Below are positions 1-7,612 of a stretch of 64,000 nt of DNA, piece after piece. The notes beneath the pieces were generated by a model. The model searched no databases. It saw only the letters and a program-made list of their open reading frames with translations, and was not told where the DNA came from. The stretch's first letter is position 1, and every line of letters starts with the position of its first letter. The translations under genes and the position numbers were made by a program. Source of the DNA: UBA4416 sp040389965 (GTDB lineage Bacteria; Bacteroidota; Bacteroidia; B-17B0; Aurantibacillaceae); assembly GCA_040389965.1 (NCBI GenBank), contig JAZJZF010000038.1:1-64000 (forward strand), in the 5' to 3' direction.

Positions 1-94
1 GCTTCAAGGCAGAACCTAATTTCGAAAGCGTCCCTTCACCGATGACAATCGAATGCGAATTTTCTTTTAAGGCTACGCGAATAGTTTTCGTCAA
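1..94 (-). CDS. aroB: 3-dehydroquinate synthase, N-terminal fragment (cut by window edge)
   Basis: The minus strand reads from a TTG at 94-92 for about 31 codons to the window edge (TKTIRVALKENSHSIVIGEG, then TLSKLGSALK). This matches the usual AroB N-terminal pattern (beta strand, then IxIGxGxLxxLGxxL). AroB makes 3-dehydroquinate from DAHP in the shikimate pathway. A strong GGGGG Shine-Dalgarno-like run lies 7 nt before the TTG, which is out of keeping with the rest of this Bacteroidota window. Together with the damaged N-terminus of the next gene, it suggests that the first 150-270 bases may be a misjoined piece of another genome. The call rests on about 30 residues and is tentative. Confidence 0.4.
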   Translation of the reverse strand, partial: MTKTIRVALKENSHSIVIGEGTLSKLGSALK

Positions 95-181
95 AATTGT
101 ACCCCCAAGAATCGTCCGATCCATGAAATCGTAGGTGACATAACCACATCAAAAAAACCTAAATATAATAAACCAAAAACA

Positions 182-1465
182 ATGAAAATAAATCTTTGGT
201 CCAACCCTAAATTAACTTTTTCGATTCTAGGTGGCATCGCCCTGATTACTTTAATTGTTGCCGTCATTTTATCGGCTCAATGTACCGATAAGCGTATTAA
301 CCAGGTTACACCAAAATTATTTAAAGATTTCCCAACGGTTGAAGCACTTGCTGCTTCAAACTCCGACACCATATTTACGTATATACGAAGCGTAAGTTAT
401 CCTAATAACAAAGCAAAGCATTTGGTAAACATGGCCAATATGCTTCTCAACGATTTTAATGGTATTATCCCCAGCGAAATAGAAGAACTTGTAAAACTCC
501 CCGGCGTTGGCAGAAAAACAGCTAACGTGGTAGCTTCTGTCATTTATGAAAAACCTGCCATGGCTGTTGATACGCATGTGTTTAGGGTATCGAACCGCTT
601 AGGACTTACCAAAGCAAAAACACCATTGCAAAGCGAGCAGCAACTTGTAAAACATATTCCAACCGAATATATTGCTACTGCCCACCACTGGCTTATATTA
701 CATGGAAGGTATGTTTGCCTTGCAAGAAGCCCTAAATGCGATAGTTGTCCTCTCACTGAATGGTGCCACTTTTTTAAAACAAAGGTCGTAAACAAAAACT
801 ACCCTCATTCGTTATCTAAAAAAACCAATCTTATGGCTAAAGAAGTATCTGTTATAGCTCCTGCTAAAAAGAAAGCAACTGTAAAGAAAACCGCCGGTAA
901 AAAAGTAGCTATAAAACAACTTCCTTTGGCCGAAAAAAAAAATCCGGTTAAAAAAGCGCAGCCTGTTACTCATGAAAAAGAAACAGATGACGAAAAATTT
1001 ATAGCGCACAGCACTTCGTTAAGACCGGGAGATAAAGCTCCTGATTTTAAGGCAAAAGACCAAAATGGAAAAACTATTTCCTTACATGATTTAAAAGGTA
1101 AAAATATAGTCCTGTATTTTTACCCAAAAGATAATACTCCTACCTGTACTCTGGAAGCCTGCAGCCTGCGTGATGAACACAGCTACCTAACTAAAAAAAA
1201 TTACGTAGTATTAGGTGTAAGCGCCGATGATGAAAAAATGCATCTAAAGTTTGCTAACAAATACAACCTGCCTTTCTCCTTACTGGCTGATACCGACAAA
1301 GCTATTATTAATGCTTACGATGTTTGGGGCATTAAAAAATTTATGGGTAAAATATATGACGGTATTATCCGCACCACATTTATCATTAACGAAAAAGGGA
1401 TTATAGCAAATGTGATTACCGACGTAAAAAGCAAGGTACACGGGAAGCAAATACTGGATTTATAA
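182..1465 (+). CDS. nth: Endonuclease III fused to a Bcp-type peroxiredoxin
   Basis: Residues 25-215 are endonuclease III, a base-excision-repair glycosylase/AP lyase for oxidised pyrimidines: AVILSAQCTDKR, the helix-hairpin-helix LPGVGRKTANVV with catalytic Lys112, catalytic Asp130 in AVDTHVFRV, and the 4Fe-4S motif C-x6-C-x2-C-x5-C. Residues 218-275 are a Lys/Ala-rich linker. Residues 280-427 are a peroxiredoxin of the BCP/PrxQ class with PTCTLEAC (peroxidatic Cys and a resolving Cys five residues on). There is no stop between the halves, although Met218 (833-835) could start the second one separately. The first about 28 residues are hydrophobic (SILGGIALITLIVAVIL) and do not resemble the usual Nth N-terminal helix, so the start is suspect and may be an assembly join. 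Its stop abuts the stop of the convergent gene with no spacer. Confidence 0.85.
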   Translation: MKINLWSNPKLTFSILGGIALITLIVAVILSAQCTDKRINQVTPKLFKDFPTVEALAASNSDTIFTYIRSVSYPNNKAKHLVNMANMLLNDFNGIIPSEIEELVKLPGVGRKTANVVASVIYEKPAMAVDTHVFRVSNRLGLTKAKTPLQSEQQLVKHIPTEYIATAHHWLILHGRYVCLARSPKCDSCPLTEWCHFFKTKVVNKNYPHSLSKKTNLMAKEVSVIAPAKKKATVKKTAGKKVAIKQLPLAEKKNPVKKAQPVTHEKETDDEKFIAHSTSLRPGDKAPDFKAKDQNGKTISLHDLKGKNIVLYFYPKDNTPTCTLEACSLRDEHSYLTKKNYVVLGVSADDEKMHLKFANKYNLPFSLLADTDKAIINAYDVWGIKKFMGKIYDGIIRTTFIINEKGIIANVITDVKSKVHGKQILDL

Positions 1466-3436
1466 TTATTTGCCGGTAAAGATCTTTTGTGATTCAAGGT
1501 CTTCAAAAAAGATCCGTTTTCCTTTATACAAAACAGTTACAAAGGCATCTTTTTGCCCGGCCTTAATCACTTTCTGACTTAGCTCATAAGCCTTATTAAG
1601 CGTATTAAAACTTCCGCCTATTATAACACGGGTTATACCATCATTCAGATTAAGTTCTGTAACCTTTCCTATTTTTTTTAATTTTTTAAAATCGTAGCCT
1701 TTAGTGTACTTATAAGCCGCTATTTGCACCATAAACTCTAATCCCTCGGCACTTAAGCTTCCATATTTTCCAATAAACACCTTTAGTTTTTCTCCAGAAA
1801 AATTCAATAGTTCATGTTTCTGTACAGCCTTATCAACAGAGTCTTTTGCCGACTGGCTATTTACCAGTTCGGGTTTTACATCAAAAAACACATCAATGAT
1901 CTGTTCAGGCGGTTCCTGCAGCCTCGATGTATTTACCTCTATCGTTTTATATTCAAACGATTTGTATTTGTATACAAGCTTGTATTCGTTATCTGCCGGC
2001 AAAACAGCCATGTATTTTCCATTGGTTGAATTAACCTTAATTTCGCCAAGTACTTTATTTTCTTTATTGGTAATGTCAATCGTAATATCTGAATACAATA
2101 CATTCAGCGCTTTGGTAACAACTCCTTTCACCACAAAGGCCAATGGTTTCTCACCTATGTAGCCATTGCTGATCTTATAAATATCTTTTAAACCCTGTCC
2201 GCCCTTTTTACCTGATGCATAGTAACCGGAGTTTCCGTTGGCCGATAACGTATAATGCAAATCATCGTCCGGTGTATTTAATGGATAACCTAAATTTGCC
2301 GCTTCTAAAAATTTTGATTCCTTTGCATCCCATCTTGCCTGAAAAACATCATATCCTCCCATACTATTGCGCCCTTTAGAGCTTAAGAATAATGTGGTAC
2401 CATCTGCATGAATATAGGGAGCATCTTCATCAAGAGTCGTATTTATGTTTTCGCCCAGGTTAATAATTTCGCCCCAGGTATTATCCGAAAGTAAGGTTGC
2501 TCTGTAAATATCTTTGCCACCAATACCTCCGGGACGGTTACTACTGAAGTATAAAAATTTTCCATCAGCAGAAATGGAACAGCTTCCTTCCCACGAATCA
2601 GAATTGACATTCCCTTTTAATTTTTGTGGTGCCGACCATTCAAAATAATCAAAATCGCTCCGATAAATATCGCCGTTTCCTGAAGCATCCTCGTGGTATA
2701 AAAACAATGTTAATCCATCAGAACTTAATGCAATGGCTTTATCATTAACGCTACCCTTATTAATCAGTGCCGGTTTTAACCAGTTATTATTGTCTTTTAA
2801 AGACAAATAAACTCCTGAATTGCTAACAATATCTTTAGTTTCGGGGCGCGAATCAGTTTTCGTGAAAATCAGAATCGACTCATCGGCCGCAAGTAATGGA
2901 ATATCTTCATTATCCATTGTATTGATACCATTACCAATGTTTGAGATAATGGCGGGTGTTGGTTTGGCGAACAATGATTTTGCATTCACACAATATTGTT
3001 TCAGCTGTATAAGGTCATCTTTAATTTCAGGCGAAAAATTATTTTTACTTTTTGTATTACCCGAACTAATGATAGTTAATGCTTCTTCGAAATTATAATT
3101 CAAATGGTTTGCTTTTGCCAGGTAATAATCAATATCCTCAATTCTTTTATTTTTTTTATACACCTGAGTAAGCAACTCCAAAACTTCAGCATTTTTATCG
3201 CTGCGACTCAATGCACAAATACCGTAGCAATATTTTATAAATGTTTCGGATGGATGAGCTTTGTAAATGTTTTCGAAAATAGGAAGTGCTTCTGCGTAAC
3301 TTTTTTTCTCAAATAAAAGAAATCCCTGTTGCATGGAATCACTTTCTGACAAGCGCCAGTTTTTAACATCGGTTGTTTGCGAAAAAAGAAATAGGTCTGT
3401 AAAAAGAAAAATAGCCAGTAATAAACGAGAAAGCAT
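1466..3436 (-). CDS. PorE-like exported protein: TPR, PD40 propeller, SPOR-like C-terminus
   Basis: There is a signal peptide (residues 1-20, ending LFSQ). Residues about 25-155 form a TPR-like helical region. Residues about 165-430 form a WD40-like/PD40 propeller with repeats such as SCSISADGKFLYFSSNR and YIHADGTTLFLSSKG. Residues about 435-520 are a carboxypeptidase-regulatory-like beta domain, and residues 565-650 resemble a SPOR domain (MVQIAAYK ... DGITRVIIGGSF ... DAFVTVLYKGKRI). The first three parts match PorE of the type IX secretion machinery, but PorE ends in an OmpA-like peptidoglycan-binding domain. Here a SPOR-like fold, known in other proteins to bind denuded glycan strands, takes that place. 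A periplasmic or outer-membrane-associated cell-wall role is inferred. It has a paralogue directly upstream at 3605-5668. Confidence 0.75.
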   Translation of the reverse strand: MLSRLLLAIFLFTDLFLFSQTTDVKNWRLSESDSMQQGFLLFEKKSYAEALPIFENIYKAHPSETFIKYCYGICALSRSDKNAEVLELLTQVYKKNKRIEDIDYYLAKANHLNYNFEEALTIISSGNTKSKNNFSPEIKDDLIQLKQYCVNAKSLFAKPTPAIISNIGNGINTMDNEDIPLLAADESILIFTKTDSRPETKDIVSNSGVYLSLKDNNNWLKPALINKGSVNDKAIALSSDGLTLFLYHEDASGNGDIYRSDFDYFEWSAPQKLKGNVNSDSWEGSCSISADGKFLYFSSNRPGGIGGKDIYRATLLSDNTWGEIINLGENINTTLDEDAPYIHADGTTLFLSSKGRNSMGGYDVFQARWDAKESKFLEAANLGYPLNTPDDDLHYTLSANGNSGYYASGKKGGQGLKDIYKISNGYIGEKPLAFVVKGVVTKALNVLYSDITIDITNKENKVLGEIKVNSTNGKYMAVLPADNEYKLVYKYKSFEYKTIEVNTSRLQEPPEQIIDVFFDVKPELVNSQSAKDSVDKAVQKHELLNFSGEKLKVFIGKYGSLSAEGLEFMVQIAAYKYTKGYDFKKLKKIGKVTELNLNDGITRVIIGGSFNTLNKAYELSQKVIKAGQKDAFVTVLYKGKRIFFEDLESQKIFTGK

Positions 3437-3604
3437 AAATTTTAAAATATGCTCTAAAATTACTAATTAAATGCTAACATCATTATGAAAGAAGGCATAA
3501 AACTAAAGTAAAATAGTATTTTTAATAGGCCAAATTTGCAAATCAATCGATAAATTTTAATTTTCAGAATTAAAAATCAGGACACTCTAATACCCCTAAA
3601 CGAT

Positions 3605-5668
3605 TTATGGCTTTACCACAAAAATCCCCATAGCTTCCAATTCTTCCAGATATACTCTTTTACCTTTATATAAAACGGTTACAAAAGCATCTGTTTGACC
3701 TGCCGTAATTACTTTTTTGCAATGCTCCCAGGCAGTTTCCAGATTTTGAAAAGCCCCTCCAATAGTAATACGGGTAATACCATCCAATAAGAAATTTTCA
3801 ACATTACCCAATCCTTTTAAGTGTTCGTACACATAGTTTTTAGGGTATTTATACGCAGCAATCTGTACTTTAAATACAAGCCCTTCGGCTGTAATTTTGC
3901 CATACTTTTCAGCGTAGATTCTATTTTTTTCATGTATCGCTTTTGTTGCTACGAAAGTATCTTTTTTAATAGGGATGATAGGCTTGGCAGCAGTGGTAGG
4001 TGTTGCAACAGCAGCAGTATCTTTTTTAGGTTTTTCGACAACAGCAACAAGCGGTTTTGCAGTATCAGGAATTGATTCGAAATTAACATCGAATAATTTT
4101 TCTTCGTATCCATCAAGATTAGACGTATTTACATCCAACGTTTTATACGGAAACGATTTATACTTGTAAGTCAATTTAAAAAAGCCTCCGGCAGGTAATG
4201 ATATCAGGTAGTTTCCTGTAGAAGCATTACTTGAAAAATCACCAAATTTTTTATTGTCTTTATTTGTGATCTCAACGGTAATATCAGCCGCTACGGCCAG
4301 CATGTCTTTTGTAATCTTCCCTTTTACAATATACACTGATGGTTTTTTACCAATATAACCCGGGTAAACCGTATAAATATCCTGTAAACCTGCTCCTCCG
4401 TTTTTTCCACTGGCATAATAGCCTCTTTCGCTGTTAGCAGATAAAACATAATACCTGTCTCCATCAGGAGTATTGATAGGGTACCCTAAATTTACAGGAG
4501 TACTGAATGTAGAATCTAACCAGTTTAAGCGCGTTTGAAAAATATCATAATCGCCCATACTGTTTTTACCTTTCGAACTATAAAATAAAGTCATACCGTC
4601 AGGGTGAATAAACGGCGCATCATCGTCTAAAGCCGTATTGATGCTATCACCCAGGTTAATCACATTACCCCAGGTGCTATCCGCTAACAAGGTAGCCCTA
4701 TAAATATCTCTACCACCAAATCCGCCACCACGTTCACTGGTAAAATACAATTGTCTTCCATCAGCAGTCATAGAGCAACTTCCTTCCCATGAAAAAGAAT
4801 TAACCTGCCCTTTTAATTTTTCAGGTTTGGTCCACTCTCCGTTTACCATATTACTCATGTAAATATCACCATGGTCGTCACCATTATCGCTATAGCTGAA
4901 AAGATGCATCCCATCAGCGCTAAGTGCTATGGAAGCTTCATGTGCATTTGTATTAATGGCTTTTACGGACGTTGGTTTACCCCATTCGCCATTTTCTTTT
5001 ACAGATTGAAAGATATCTTCATAATAAATCCCGTTAGGATCCGGTTGTCTGAAGGCATTTTGTAAGCCTCCCGTGCTTTCTTTACCACTATATGTAAACA
5101 ATATAATAGATTCATCAGCCGAAATAACAGGGCCAAACTCAGAATATTCTGTATTTAAAACAGTGCCTGCGTTTTTGATAGTAGCACCGGTAGGATGCGC
5201 ATAAAATTCTTTTGCGTTGATACAATATTGTTTCAATTGTTTTGCTGCAGCTTTAGTTTCAGGATTTATTCGTTTATTAGCCAGCGTTTTTTCAATAAAA
5301 GTCATGGCTTCATCAAATTTATAGTTATAGTGATTTGCTCTGGCAAGATCATACTCTATATTTTCGACCTTATTATTTTTTGCATAAATTTCGGTTAACA
5401 GCATTAAAGCTGTTTCGTGTTTATCGCTTCGTTGCAAAGCACATTTACCGTAGCAATATTTTAAATATTCTTCTTTAGGATGCGCAGTATAAAGCTTTTC
5501 ATAAATAGGTAAGGCTAATAAATAATTACCTTCCTCATATAATAACAAAGCGTTTTCCATGGAGTCGTTTTCGGTTTTTCTCCATTTTTTGGTATTGGTT
5601 GTCTGCGAAAACGAAAGGAGAGTTCCTGAAACAAGTAAAATTACGGTAAGAAGAGTCTTATTGAGCAT
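3605..5668 (-). CDS. PorE-like exported protein, paralogue of the downstream gene
   Basis: The architecture is the same as in the gene at 1466-3436: signal peptide, TPR-like region (about 25-160), PD40 propeller (about 170-430; SCSMTADGRQLYFTSER, FIHPDGMTLFYSSKG), regulatory beta domain, and a SPOR-like C-terminus (FKVQIAAYKYPKNY ... DAFVTVLYKGKRV). It differs by an extra Ala/Thr/Lys/Pro-rich spacer of about 35 residues before the SPOR-like part (AAVATPTTAAKPIIPIKKD). The two are obviously related along their whole length, so this is a tandem duplication. The 168-bp gap between them is AT-rich and shows no hairpin terminator, so they may be co-transcribed or separately promoted. The function is inferred as envelope or type IX secretion related. 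Confidence 0.75.
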   Translation of the reverse strand: MLNKTLLTVILLVSGTLLSFSQTTNTKKWRKTENDSMENALLLYEEGNYLLALPIYEKLYTAHPKEEYLKYCYGKCALQRSDKHETALMLLTEIYAKNNKVENIEYDLARANHYNYKFDEAMTFIEKTLANKRINPETKAAAKQLKQYCINAKEFYAHPTGATIKNAGTVLNTEYSEFGPVISADESIILFTYSGKESTGGLQNAFRQPDPNGIYYEDIFQSVKENGEWGKPTSVKAINTNAHEASIALSADGMHLFSYSDNGDDHGDIYMSNMVNGEWTKPEKLKGQVNSFSWEGSCSMTADGRQLYFTSERGGGFGGRDIYRATLLADSTWGNVINLGDSINTALDDDAPFIHPDGMTLFYSSKGKNSMGDYDIFQTRLNWLDSTFSTPVNLGYPINTPDGDRYYVLSANSERGYYASGKNGGAGLQDIYTVYPGYIGKKPSVYIVKGKITKDMLAVAADITVEITNKDNKKFGDFSSNASTGNYLISLPAGGFFKLTYKYKSFPYKTLDVNTSNLDGYEEKLFDVNFESIPDTAKPLVAVVEKPKKDTAAVATPTTAAKPIIPIKKDTFVATKAIHEKNRIYAEKYGKITAEGLVFKVQIAAYKYPKNYVYEHLKGLGNVENFLLDGITRITIGGAFQNLETAWEHCKKVITAGQTDAFVTVLYKGKRVYLEELEAMGIFVVKP

Positions 5669-5744
5669 AAACTGATTAAAATTTGAACTTTAAATGTAAT
5701 ATAAATTCGTATTCCCCGGCATTTTTTTTCGACAAAAGAATTTG

Positions 5745-6371
5745 TTAATTCAAAACATCAAGACTACCCAGGCCTTCGCGCAGTACTACAGGTTCTTCAT
5801 CGGTAGAACAGTCGATAACCGTTGATGCGTAAAGGTTCCCAAATCCACCGTCAATTACCAAATCGACCTGTTTTTCGTACTGGTTATGAATAACTTCAGG
5901 GTCTGTAAAGTAGTCCGCTATCTCATCGTCGGGATTGTGCAAGCTTGTAGTTATAATAGGATTACCAAGAGCCGAAACGATATTGTAACAAATGAGGTTA
6001 TCAGGCACCCTGATTCCTACTGTTTTTTTATTTTGCTTCAGTAATTTAGGAACATTGTTATTAGCTTCCAGAATAAAGGTGTAAGGACCCGGCAAGGCTT
6101 TTTTCATAATCCTGAATACAGAATTGGAGATGGGTTTTGCGTAATTCGACAAATGGCTCAAATCGCTGCACACAAAAGAGAAATTAGCTTTTTCGGGTTT
6201 TATATTTTTAAGCCGGCAAAGCCTTTCAATAGCCTTTGGCCTTGTAATATCGCAGCCCATAGAGTAAACAGTATCTGTAGGATAAATAATAATACCGTCA
6301 TTCTTTAAAATTTCGACAACCGTTTCGATGTCTTTGGGGTGTGGGTTCGTGTAATTTAATCGTAGTAACAT
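5745..6371 (-). CDS. YciO/Sua5/YrdC-family protein
   Basis: The 208-residue protein has the YrdC fold signature: IIYPTDTVYSMGCDITRPKAIERL near residues 28-52, then LKNIKPEKANFSFVCSDLS, PGPYTFILEA and KKTVGIRVPDN. TsaC/Sua5 enzymes make threonylcarbamoyl-AMP for the t6A37 modification of tRNA. The phrases SFVCSDLSHLSNYA and GPYTFILEANN are closer to the E. coli YciO branch, whose activity is much weaker, so I would not claim it is the main t6A enzyme. It has no Sua5 C-terminal domain. It stands alone between the PorE-like pair and a terminator. Confidence 0.75.
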   Translation of the reverse strand: MLLRLNYTNPHPKDIETVVEILKNDGIIIYPTDTVYSMGCDITRPKAIERLCRLKNIKPEKANFSFVCSDLSHLSNYAKPISNSVFRIMKKALPGPYTFILEANNNVPKLLKQNKKTVGIRVPDNLICYNIVSALGNPIITTSLHNPDDEIADYFTDPEVIHNQYEKQVDLVIDGGFGNLYASTVIDCSTDEEPVVLREGLGSLDVLN

Positions 6372-6390
6372 ATGCTAAGTTACTCAAAAA

Positions 6391-6420
6391 AATAACCCTT
6401 TACGTTTGCAAAGGGTTATT
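6391..6420 (-). terminator. Rho-independent terminator of the 6464-6958 gene
   Basis: A perfect 11-bp stem (6391-6401 with 6410-6420) encloses an 8-nt loop. On the minus strand it is followed by a run of five or more T, 44 nt after the stop codon of the upstream gene. Confidence 0.75.
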
Positions 6421-6463
6421 AAATTTTAAAAATAATAATTGTATCTACCTCTTGGTAAGAGAA

Positions 6464-6958
6464 CTATTTCATATGTTTTAAATTAACGGCGTATAAGATA
6501 ACCCATACAGCGGCAACAACAACCCCAAAGATGGCACCTACACTGCCTACCATGCCACCTGCACCTAAAATAAATCCTGCTATCGGAGGAACTATTTCAC
6601 CTACGCAATAGATATAGAAACCCATTTTTACTTGTTTCCACATTTGTATAGCTCCAAACAAACATAATAAAGCACATACAACGCCTATAATTAAGTTAGG
6701 TAAAGCGTTTTCTACCGCTTTTTGCATAGTACTTTGTAGCTCGCTCATCATTCCTGTCTGATCGAGGCCCTCAGTACTGCCCAGGGTTGTATTAAACACT
6801 GCTGCTGATTGACTAATGGTAAAATAGCCATAAATAGCGCTGATAATTGCCAATGCACTGCCTATAAAGGTTAAAATGCATATTACTGTTAAAAATGTAG
6901 GCCTTTTGGGTGCTTCCACAGGCTTTTGTGTTTCAAATAAAATGTTTTGGTTATCCAT
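6464..6958 (-). CDS. Small four-helix membrane protein of unknown function
   Basis: The 164-residue protein has a short polar N-terminus (ending VEAPKRPTFLTVICI) and four hydrophobic segments: about 20-45, 85-105, 110-130 and 135-157. It is a paralogue of the next gene upstream (7043-7462). Both share the xAPKRPxFLTVxCILxFI entry segment, which is common in Bacteroidota membrane proteins of unknown function. No catalytic motif is visible. It sits in the inner membrane by inference. A terminator hairpin separates it from its paralogue and another one ends it, so it probably has its own transcript or is read through from the paralogue. Confidence 0.7.
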   Translation of the reverse strand: MDNQNILFETQKPVEAPKRPTFLTVICILTFIGSALAIISAIYGYFTISQSAAVFNTTLGSTEGLDQTGMMSELQSTMQKAVENALPNLIIGVVCALLCLFGAIQMWKQVKMGFYIYCVGEIVPPIAGFILGAGGMVGSVGAIFGVVVAAVWVILYAVNLKHMK

Positions 6959-6989
6959 GGTATGTTTTTTTAATTGGTTAAATGTAAAT

Positions 6990-7023
6990 AAAAAACCCCT
7001 TTCTTAAAAGAAAGGGGTTTTTT
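6990..7023 (-). terminator. Strong terminator between the two paralogous membrane genes
   Basis: A perfect 16-bp stem (6990-7005 with 7008-7023) has only a 2-nt gap in its centre. It holds a run of CCCC/GGGG and A/T tracts on both sides, so it could act in both directions. It lies 20 nt after the stop codon of the gene at 7043-7462. Confidence 0.8.
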
Positions 7024-7042
7024 AATCTTAAACAATGAAAGA

Positions 7043-7462
7043 TTATTTCATTGCTTTTAAGTTTAAACCGTAAAGCACGATAAATAAGATTGGGAAAACT
7101 GCGCCCATTACTCCAAAACCACTGTAGATAATACCCATGATAACAGAAATTACTGCTGCTGCTACATAAAGGTAAAAACCGATTTTTTGAAGTTTCCACA
7201 TTTTAATAACTCCATAAAGAGATAATAAAGTAGTGATGAAACCAACAATTACGTAAGCCCATGTTAAGCCAACGCTTGGTCCTGTATAAGTACCTTCTAA
7301 ACCTGTAGTATCAATACTTGACACTACGCTCATTGCTGTAATAGCTGTAATGTATCCTAAAATACCCAAGCCAGCTGCAATAAAGCTTAAAATGCATAAT
7401 ACTGTTAAAAATACCGGTCTTTTAGCACCTTCGTTTGTTGGTTGTGTTGTTGTTTGTTCCAT
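7043..7462 (-). CDS. Small four-helix membrane protein, paralogue of 6464-6958
   Basis: The 139-residue protein has an N-terminal Gln/Thr-rich cytoplasmic tail, the shared entry motif GAKRPVFLTVLCILSFI, and four hydrophobic segments at about 20-45, 68-85, 93-115 and 117-134. It is about 25 residues shorter than its paralogue because the loop between helices 1 and 2 is shorter. Function is unknown. A good Bacteroidota promoter (7538-7566) lies about 76 nt upstream and a strong terminator follows, so it is likely to be an independent unit. Confidence 0.7.
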   Translation of the reverse strand: MEQTTTQPTNEGAKRPVFLTVLCILSFIAAGLGILGYITAITAMSVVSSIDTTGLEGTYTGPSVGLTWAYVIVGFITTLLSLYGVIKMWKLQKIGFYLYVAAAVISVIMGIIYSGFGVMGAVFPILFIVLYGLNLKAMK

Positions 7463-7537
7463 AATTTTGTGTTTTAGGTTTTTTTTAAGTTTTTAATATT
7501 TAGCTTTTACAAAAAAATAACAATTTTGCGGCTTAAC

Positions 7538-7566
7538 CAAATTTAACAGACATAGTTATTAACAAA
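7538..7566 (-). promoter_or_regulatory. Bacteroidota-type promoter for the 7043-7462 gene
   Basis: On the minus strand, TTTG (7566-7563), a 17-bp spacer and TAAATTTG (7545-7538) match the TTTG / TAnnTTTG consensus known from Bacteroides and Flavobacterium. The start codon lies 76 nt downstream. Confidence 0.6.
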
Positions 7567-7612
7567 TTATCTATTGATAAAGCGTTTTAATATACCTAAA
7601 GCTTTAATTCAT

